A stretch of 64,000 nucleotides of DNA from contig NZ_FQYO01000004.1 in assembly GCF_900141735.1 (NCBI RefSeq), positions 434,001 through 498,000 on the forward strand, in the 5' to 3' direction. Made by a program: the position numbers and the translations under genes. The notes under the pieces were generated by a model that did not search any database, was not told the DNA's origin, and worked only from the letters and a program-made list of their open reading frames with translations. Within the stretch, counting starts at the first letter, position 1. Each line of letters starts with the position of its first letter. Origin of the DNA: Wenxinia saemankumensis. Lineage in GTDB: Bacteria; Pseudomonadota; Alphaproteobacteria; Rhodobacterales; Rhodobacteraceae. Of this stretch, positions 58,573 to 64,000 are shown in pieces.

Positions 58573-59658
58573 ATGGCAGAGCAACATTCCGTCGAGATCC
58601 GGCATCTCGACCTCGATTTCGGCGCGGTGAAGGTGCTGCAGGACCTGAACCTCGACATCCACGAGGGCGAGTTCCTGGTGCTTCTCGGCTCGTCCGGCTG
58701 CGGCAAGTCCACCCTGCTGAACTGCATCGCGGGCCTGCTGGAGCCGACGGACGGACAGATCTTCATCAAGGGCCGGAACGTGACCTGGGCCGAGCCGTCG
58801 GACCGCGGCATCGGCATGGTGTTCCAGTCCTACGCGCTCTATCCCCAGATGACGGTGCGCGGGAACCTGAGCTTCGGCCTCAAGAACGCCAAGGTGCCCA
58901 AGGCTGAGATCGAGAAGCGCGTGAACCGCGCGGCCGAGATCCTGCAGATCCAGCCGCTGCTCGACCGCAAGCCGGGCGCCCTGTCGGGCGGCCAGCGCCA
59001 GCGCGTCGCGATCGGCCGGGCCCTGGTCCGCGACGTGGACGTGTTCCTGTTCGACGAGCCGCTCTCGAACCTCGACGCCAAGCTGCGCGCCGACCTGCGG
59101 GTGGAGCTCAAGCGCCTGCACCAGCAGCTCGAGAACACGATGATCTACGTCACCCACGACCAGGTGGAGGCGATGACGCTGGCCGACCGGATCGCGATCA
59201 TGAAGGGCGGGCAGATCATGCAGCTCTCGACCCCCGACGAGATCTACAACCGCCCGCGCAACAAGTACGTCGCCGACTTCATCGGCTCGCCCTCGATGAA
59301 CTTCCTCGACGGCCACCTGGAGAACCACGTCTTCAAGCGCGGCGACCTGGTCATGCCGATGACCGGCTACGAGTTCGCCGCGCCCAAGGTGGCGGACCGC
59401 AAGGCCACGATCGGCATCCGGCCCGAGCACGTCATCACCGGCGAGCTGGTGCAGGGCGCGCCGGTCAAGTCCGAGATCCTCGTGGACGTGGTCGAGCCGA
59501 TGGGTTCGGACACGCTGGTCTGGGGCAACATGGGCGACCGGCCCTTCCGCCTGCGGATGGACGGCAACGCCCGCGTGAAGCCCGGCGAGAGGCTGCCGAT
59601 CGGCATCGACCCCTCCCGGGCCTCCCTCTTCGACGCATCGGACGAGACACGACTTTGA
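58573..59658 (+). CDS. sugar ABC transporter ATP-binding protein (UgpC/MalK-type)
   Basis: A 361-residue ATPase. Walker A GSSGCGKST (39-47), Q-loop in FQSYALYPQMTV, signature LSGGQ (137-141), Walker B ending D161-E162, and the H-loop THDQVEAMTLADR. The C-terminal OB-fold region (from about 240), with IGIRPEHV, marks the MalK/UgpC group of importers. The stop TGA overlaps the TTG start of the next gene. Confidence 0.95.
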   Translation: MAEQHSVEIRHLDLDFGAVKVLQDLNLDIHEGEFLVLLGSSGCGKSTLLNCIAGLLEPTDGQIFIKGRNVTWAEPSDRGIGMVFQSYALYPQMTVRGNLSFGLKNAKVPKAEIEKRVNRAAEILQIQPLLDRKPGALSGGQRQRVAIGRALVRDVDVFLFDEPLSNLDAKLRADLRVELKRLHQQLENTMIYVTHDQVEAMTLADRIAIMKGGQIMQLSTPDEIYNRPRNKYVADFIGSPSMNFLDGHLENHVFKRGDLVMPMTGYEFAAPKVADRKATIGIRPEHVITGELVQGAPVKSEILVDVVEPMGSDTLVWGNMGDRPFRLRMDGNARVKPGERLPIGIDPSRASLFDASDETRL

Positions 59659-62075
59659 CCTATATCGAACGCCCCGGGACGGTCGACCTGACCGGCACCT
59701 GGGCCCTGACGGACGTGGGCGGCGAGCACGCCTGCGACATCTCGCTGCCGGGCGAGGACGGGATCACCGCCCTCGTCCGCGCCGGGCACCTGCCCGAGCC
59801 CTATCGGGGCCGCAACGAATACGAGTGCCGCTGGGTCTGCGAGCGCGACTGGATCGCGACCCGTCGCTTTACCCATGACGGGTCGGACGTCGATCTCGTC
59901 CTGTCCGAGGTCGACACGATCGCCGAAGTGCGGATCGACGGCCGGCCGGTGGGCGAGATGCGCAACGCCTTTGCCGCGCACCGCATCCCGCTCGGGCCGC
60001 TGGAGGCCGGAGAGCACGAGATCGCCATCCGCTTCCGCTCGCCGGTCGAGGCCGGGCGCGAGGTGGCGGAGGGGCTGCCCTTCCCGGTGCCGCAGACCAA
60101 GAACTGCCCGATTCCCTTCGGCAACCTGATCCGCAAGCCGCATTGCGATTACGGCTGGGACTGGAACATCGCGCTCGCCACGTTCGGGGTCTACGGGCGC
60201 GTCGCGCTGGAGCCCGCGGGGACGCCGCGCATCGACACGATCCGCGTCTGGCAGCAGCACCGCGACGGCGCGGTCGCCGTGACGGTCGCGGTCGGCGCCG
60301 CCCATGCGGAGGGCGAGAGCGTCGAGATCGCGCTCTGCGGCTCGACCGCCGAGGGGGTGGTCGTCGACGGCCGCGCCGAGGCGCGCCTCATCGTCGAGGC
60401 GCCGGACCTGTGGTGGCCGGCCGGGCAGGGGGCGCAGCCGCTCCACGACCTGACCGTCACCGTGCGCGGGGTGACCGCGACCCGCCGTATCGGCCTGCGC
60501 AGCGTCGAGCTGGTCTCGGCCCCCGACGCGGCGGGCCGCAGCTTCGGCTTCCGCGTGAACGGGCGCGACGTCTTCGCCAAGGGCGCGAACTGGATCCCCG
60601 CCGATGCGCTGGCGGGCCGGATCACGCGGGACGGCGTGCGCGACCTGCTGCAATCGGCCGTAGACGCGAACATGAACATGATCCGGGTCTGGGGCGGCGG
60701 GCGCTACGAGCCGGACTGGTTCTACGACCTCTGCGACGAGCTCGGGCTGATGGTCTGGCAGGATCTGATGTTCGCGTGCTCGCTCTACCCCTCCACCCCT
60801 GATTTCCTGTCGCAGGTGGCAGACGAGGTGGCGGAGCAGGTCGCGCGGATCCAGCACCATGCCTGCCTCGCGCTCTGGTGCGGGGACAACGAGCTGGTCG
60901 GCGCGCTGACCTGGTACGACGAGAGCCGGGCCGACCGGGACCGCTACCTCGTCAGCTACGACCGGCTGAACCACACGATCGAGCAGGCCCTGACAGAGGC
61001 CGATCCGCGCGCGAACTGGTGGCCCTCGTCGCCGTCCCCGGGGCCGATGTCCTTCGGCGACGCCTGGCACGACGACAGCTCGGGCGACATGCATTTCTGG
61101 TCCGTCTGGCACGAGAACCGGGATTTCGAGCATTACCACGACGTGCAGCCGCGCTTCTGCAGCGAGTTCGGCTTCCAGTCCTATCCGTCGATGGAGGTCA
61201 TCCGCACCTTCGCCGGCCCCGAGGACTGGAACATCGGCGCCCCCGTCTTCGAGAGCCACCAGAAGAACGAGGGCGGGAACGAGCGGATCGCGGCGACGAT
61301 GTTCCGCTATTTCCGCTGGCCCGAGAGGTTCGAGGATTTCGTCTGGCTGAGCCAGGTCCAGCAGGCGATGGCGATCAAGACCGCCGTCACCTCGTGGCGC
61401 GCGCTGCGGCCGCATTGCATGGGCACGCTCTACTGGCAGCTGAACGACACCTGGCCCGTCTGTTCGTGGTCCTCGCTCGATCATGGCGGCGTGTGGAAGG
61501 TGCTGCACCACCACGCCCGGCATTTCTACGCGCCGAAGACCGTCATCGCGAAGCCGAAGGACGGTCAGGTGCAGCTCGTCGCGGTCAACGACGATCCCGA
61601 CGCGGCGGAGTTCTCGGTCACTGCCTGGGCCCTGTCGCTGGACGGATCGATCCGCGAGATCGCGACCGGGCGGGCGGAAGTCGGCGGCGACGCCAGCGTG
61701 CTGGCCGAAATCGACCGCTCCGCGCTGAAGGAGGGCGAAGTGCTGTCCTTCGGCTGGACGGCCGGCGCTGCCAAGGGGGGCGACATCTACGCCCCCCGCC
61801 CGTGGAAGACCTACGACCTGCCGGACCCGAAGGCCCGGATGGAGGTCGAGGAGACGGACGGCACCTTCACCCTCGCCCTCACGGCCGAGGCGATGGCCTT
61901 CTACCTCACGGCCGAGGCCGACGTGCCGGGCCGGTGGAGCGACAACGCCATCCATCTCGGCCCCGGCCACACGGCCCGGCTGACCTTCACCCCGCGCGAT
62001 CCGGGCGCCCGCCCGGACTTCACGCTGCGGCACCTGCATTCGGCCACCATGGCCGGACGACGTCACGACACCTGA
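59655..62075 (+). CDS. GH2 beta-mannosidase-type glycoside hydrolase
   Basis: An 806-residue cytoplasmic family-2 glycoside hydrolase. The acid/base Glu413 lies in LWCGDNELVG and the nucleophile Glu504 in CSEFGFQSYPS. The N-terminal jelly-roll domain, NGRDVFAKGANWIPADAL and VWGGGRYEPDWFYDLCDELG, and MGTLYWQLNDTWPVCSWSSL are characteristic of beta-mannosidases rather than beta-galactosidases. No signal peptide, so it acts on sugar already imported. TTG start inside the ATPase stop (TTGA). Confidence 0.88.
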   Translation: MTYIERPGTVDLTGTWALTDVGGEHACDISLPGEDGITALVRAGHLPEPYRGRNEYECRWVCERDWIATRRFTHDGSDVDLVLSEVDTIAEVRIDGRPVGEMRNAFAAHRIPLGPLEAGEHEIAIRFRSPVEAGREVAEGLPFPVPQTKNCPIPFGNLIRKPHCDYGWDWNIALATFGVYGRVALEPAGTPRIDTIRVWQQHRDGAVAVTVAVGAAHAEGESVEIALCGSTAEGVVVDGRAEARLIVEAPDLWWPAGQGAQPLHDLTVTVRGVTATRRIGLRSVELVSAPDAAGRSFGFRVNGRDVFAKGANWIPADALAGRITRDGVRDLLQSAVDANMNMIRVWGGGRYEPDWFYDLCDELGLMVWQDLMFACSLYPSTPDFLSQVADEVAEQVARIQHHACLALWCGDNELVGALTWYDESRADRDRYLVSYDRLNHTIEQALTEADPRANWWPSSPSPGPMSFGDAWHDDSSGDMHFWSVWHENRDFEHYHDVQPRFCSEFGFQSYPSMEVIRTFAGPEDWNIGAPVFESHQKNEGGNERIAATMFRYFRWPERFEDFVWLSQVQQAMAIKTAVTSWRALRPHCMGTLYWQLNDTWPVCSWSSLDHGGVWKVLHHHARHFYAPKTVIAKPKDGQVQLVAVNDDPDAAEFSVTAWALSLDGSIREIATGRAEVGGDASVLAEIDRSALKEGEVLSFGWTAGAAKGGDIYAPRPWKTYDLPDPKARMEVEETDGTFTLALTAEAMAFYLTAEADVPGRWSDNAIHLGPGHTARLTFTPRDPGARPDFTLRHLHSATMAGRRHDT

Positions 62076-62090
62076 AAGGAGTCCCCCCCG

Positions 62091-62828
62091 ATGCCAACCA
62101 TCGCATACCAGCTTTATTGCTCGCGGAACTGGCCGCTCGAGGACACGCTCAAGATGCTCAAGGCCGCGGGCTATTCCGCCGTCGAGGGCTACGGCGCGCT
62201 CTTCGCCAATCCCGGCGAGCTGGTCGACCTGCTGAAGGCCAACGACATGGCGATGCCGTCCGGGCATTTCGGCCTCGACATGGTCGAGGGCGACCCGGAC
62301 CAGACGATCAAGCTTGCGAAGGATTGCGGCGTGAAGAAGGTCTTCGTGCCGTTCCTGATGCCCGACCAGCGCCCGGACGACCGCGAGGGCTGGGAAGCCT
62401 TCGCCAAGCGGCTCGCCGAGGCGGGCAAGCCGATCCGTGACGCGGGCCTCGCCTATGGATGGCACAACCACGATTTCGAACTGGCCGATCTGGGCGGGAT
62501 CACACCGCTCGATCTGATCGCCGAGGCCGGCGTGGATCTCGAGCTCGACCTCGGCTGGGTCAAGCGCGGCGGACAGAGCCCGGTGGCCTGGATCGACAAG
62601 TATGCCAGCCGCATCAGCGCCGTTCACGTCAAGGACATCGCCCCCGAGGGCGAGGCGACGGACGAGGGCGGCTGGGCCGATGTGGGTCACGGCACGATGG
62701 ACTGGGGCAGCATCAAGCCCGTCCTCGATGCCGCCGGCATCACCCATTACGTGCTGGAGCACGACAACCCGAACGATCACGAACGCTTCGCGACGCGCTC
62801 GCTGGCGACCGTCAAAGGCTGGAACTGA
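62091..62828 (+). CDS. sugar phosphate isomerase/epimerase-type TIM-barrel protein, second copy
   Basis: A 245-residue TIM barrel shorter than the first copy. Active-site segments are YGWHNHDFELADLGG, ELDLGWVKRGG, ISAVHVKDIAPEGE and THYVLEHDNPND. The ATG at 62091 has AAGGAG upstream. It follows the GH2 gene by 15 bases and precedes the second oxidoreductase by 5. Confidence 0.9.
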   Translation: MPTIAYQLYCSRNWPLEDTLKMLKAAGYSAVEGYGALFANPGELVDLLKANDMAMPSGHFGLDMVEGDPDQTIKLAKDCGVKKVFVPFLMPDQRPDDREGWEAFAKRLAEAGKPIRDAGLAYGWHNHDFELADLGGITPLDLIAEAGVDLELDLGWVKRGGQSPVAWIDKYASRISAVHVKDIAPEGEATDEGGWADVGHGTMDWGSIKPVLDAAGITHYVLEHDNPNDHERFATRSLATVKGWN

Positions 62829-62833
62829 ACATC

Positions 62834-63991
62834 ATGAGCAAGATCGGCGTCGGCATCATCGGATGCGGCAACATCTCCGTCAGCTATCTGGGCCTCGCCC
62901 CCTCGTTCCGCGCGCTGGAGATCCGCGCGGTGGCCGACATCAACATGGCGGCCGCGCAAAAGCGGGCCGACAAGTACGGCGTTCGCGCGATGAGCGTCGA
63001 TGACCTCCTCGCCGCGGAGGACATCGACGTGGTGGTGAACCTCACCATCCCGGATGCGCATTACCAAGTGTCGAAGCGCATTCTCGAGGCGGGCAAGCAC
63101 GTCTATTCCGAGAAGCCCTTCGTCCTGTCGCTCGAAGAGGGCGAGGAACTGCGCCGCATCGCCACCGAGAAGAACCTGCGCGTCGGCTCCGCCCCCGACA
63201 CCTGGCTCGGCGGGTCGCACCAGCTCGCCCGCGCCCTGATCGACGAGGGCAAGATCGGCAAGGTCGTCGGCGGCTCGGCCCACGTGATGAACCACGGGAT
63301 GGAGCACTGGCACCCGAACCCGGACTTCTTCTACAAGCCTGGCGCCGGCCCCGTCCTCGACCTCGGCCCCTACTACATCAGCGATCTCGTCCAGCTGATC
63401 GGCCCGGTGAAGCGGGTGCAGGGCATCGCGAACACGACCATCGAGAAGCGCATCATCGGCAACGGCCCCCGCCTCGGCGAGGAGCTGGAGGTGACGACGC
63501 CGACCAACGTCCACGCGATCCTGGAATTCGCGCAGGGCGCGGTCGTCACGCTGTCCGCCAGCTGGGACGTCTGGGCCCACGGCCACGATCCGATCGAGAT
63601 CTACGGCGAGGACGGCTCGCTCTTCGTGCCCGACCCGAACTTCTTCGGCGACGATGTCGAGTTCCAGGGCCCCGGCACCAAGCGCGACAAGGTCGAGCGG
63701 CGCGACCACCCGTTCGGCGTCGCCAACCAGATCCACCGGATCGAGGAGCGGGCGCTGGCGAACTACCGATGCGCGGGTCTTGCCGACATGGCCCAGGCGA
63801 TCGAGGAAGGCCGCGAGCATCGCTGCAATCTCGATTTCGCGCTGCACGTGGTCGAGGTGATGACCAAGATCCTCGAAGCGGGCGAAAGCCGCCAGGTGAT
63901 CGAGATGACGACGACCTGCGAGCGCCCGGCGGCGCTGTCGCCCGAAGAGGCGCAGGACCTGCTGGTCCCGGTCGAGCCGCCGGAGAAGTGA
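62834..63991 (+). CDS. Gfo/Idh/MocA family oxidoreductase, second copy
   Basis: A 385-residue NAD(P)-dependent oxidoreductase. Rossmann motif GVGIIGCGNISVSYLGLAPS, the EKP motif VYSEKPFVLSLEEGE and the catalytic region GAGPVLDLGPYYISDLVQLI are all present. Clearly a different subfamily from the first copy (51816). The gene ends 9 bases before the window edge, so further operon genes may follow. Confidence 0.92.
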   Translation: MSKIGVGIIGCGNISVSYLGLAPSFRALEIRAVADINMAAAQKRADKYGVRAMSVDDLLAAEDIDVVVNLTIPDAHYQVSKRILEAGKHVYSEKPFVLSLEEGEELRRIATEKNLRVGSAPDTWLGGSHQLARALIDEGKIGKVVGGSAHVMNHGMEHWHPNPDFFYKPGAGPVLDLGPYYISDLVQLIGPVKRVQGIANTTIEKRIIGNGPRLGEELEVTTPTNVHAILEFAQGAVVTLSASWDVWAHGHDPIEIYGEDGSLFVPDPNFFGDDVEFQGPGTKRDKVERRDHPFGVANQIHRIEERALANYRCAGLADMAQAIEEGREHRCNLDFALHVVEVMTKILEAGESRQVIEMTTTCERPAALSPEEAQDLLVPVEPPEK

Positions 63992-64000
63992 CGAGTATCC

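Noticed and set aside
59367-62780. An open frame of over 1100 codons on the minus strand across the GH2 gene.
   Set aside because: It is antisense to a well-supported enzyme and arises from GC-rich third positions; its translation is Asp/Arg/His-rich without any domain.
1-64000. CRISPR arrays, rRNA or tRNA genes.
   Set aside because: No regularly spaced repeats and no conserved tRNA or rRNA sequence blocks were seen on either strand. The 16S-tail complement at 41661 is a short motif, not part of an rRNA gene.

Overview
The window comes from a high-GC (about two-thirds G+C) alphaproteobacterium, almost certainly of the order Rhodobacterales. The evidence is the chromosomal order ubiB-ubiE-mutM-enoyl-CoA hydratase-rpsT-dnaA-dnaN, a flagellar cluster carrying flaF/flbT and MotE-like genes, and a petP/petR-type regulator pair beside ilvE. 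All gene calls rest on reading the translations; no database search was run.

Region by region. (1) 1-7140: origin-proximal housekeeping genes. dnaN (cut by the window edge), dnaA, rpsT, an enoyl-CoA hydratase and mutM are on the minus strand; ubiE-ubiB are on the plus strand. A 0.67-kb non-coding stretch separates rpsT from dnaA. (2) 7137-32929: one continuous flagellar island of about 34 genes. It covers hook and rod (flgD, flgB, flgC, flgF, flgG, flgA, flgH, fliE, fliK, rod-binding FlgJ-like), export apparatus (flhA, flhB, fliP, fliQ, fliR, fliI, FliH-like, FliJ-like), filament and its regulators (fliC, flaF, flbT, FlgN-like, DUF1217), MS ring and switch (fliF, fliN), and motor (motA, MotE-like, two FliL-type proteins, a 769-residue periplasmic protein). 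Most genes overlap by a few bases, so translation is coupled. flgE, flgI, flgK, flgL, fliG, fliM and motB are not here. Three divergent promoter regions carry TTAA-N7-TTAA-like sequences expected for CtrA. (3) 32920-42904: mixed chromosomal genes: FNT-family channel, ilvE, petP-petR, tspO, yggT-family, thioesterase, MFS transporter, mepA, a phytase-esterase-like protein, a queuosine-precursor transporter, arfB and two small stress-type proteins. A structured, terminated transcript candidate lies just upstream of arfB. (4) 42993-44535: an AT-rich two-gene cassette, DUF262 plus HEPN RNase, directly behind pncB; this looks like a horizontally acquired defence or toxin-type system and is the most unusual element in the window. 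(5) 44550-50234: pncB and pncA enclose a molybdenum hydroxylase (small Fe-S subunit, large molybdopterin subunit, diheme cytochrome c), suggesting oxidation of nicotinate or a related N-heterocycle. (6) 50345-51714: a TauE/SafE-type permease and a dihydrofolate-reductase-fold protein. (7) 51816-63991: a sugar regulon. A LacI-type repressor, a Gfo/Idh/MocA oxidoreductase and a TIM-barrel isomerase run leftward. An ABC importer (binding protein, two permeases, ATPase), a GH2 beta-mannosidase-type enzyme and a second isomerase/oxidoreductase pair run rightward. Two copies of a 14-bp operator sit 20 bp apart over the divergent promoter.

How the genes fit together: regions 1 and 2 are vertically inherited core functions. 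Region 7 is a self-contained import, hydrolysis and redox pathway for a beta-linked (probably mannose-containing) oligosaccharide or glycoside under local repression. The DUF262-HEPN cassette is an insertion that leaves its neighbours intact and may borrow transcription from pncB.
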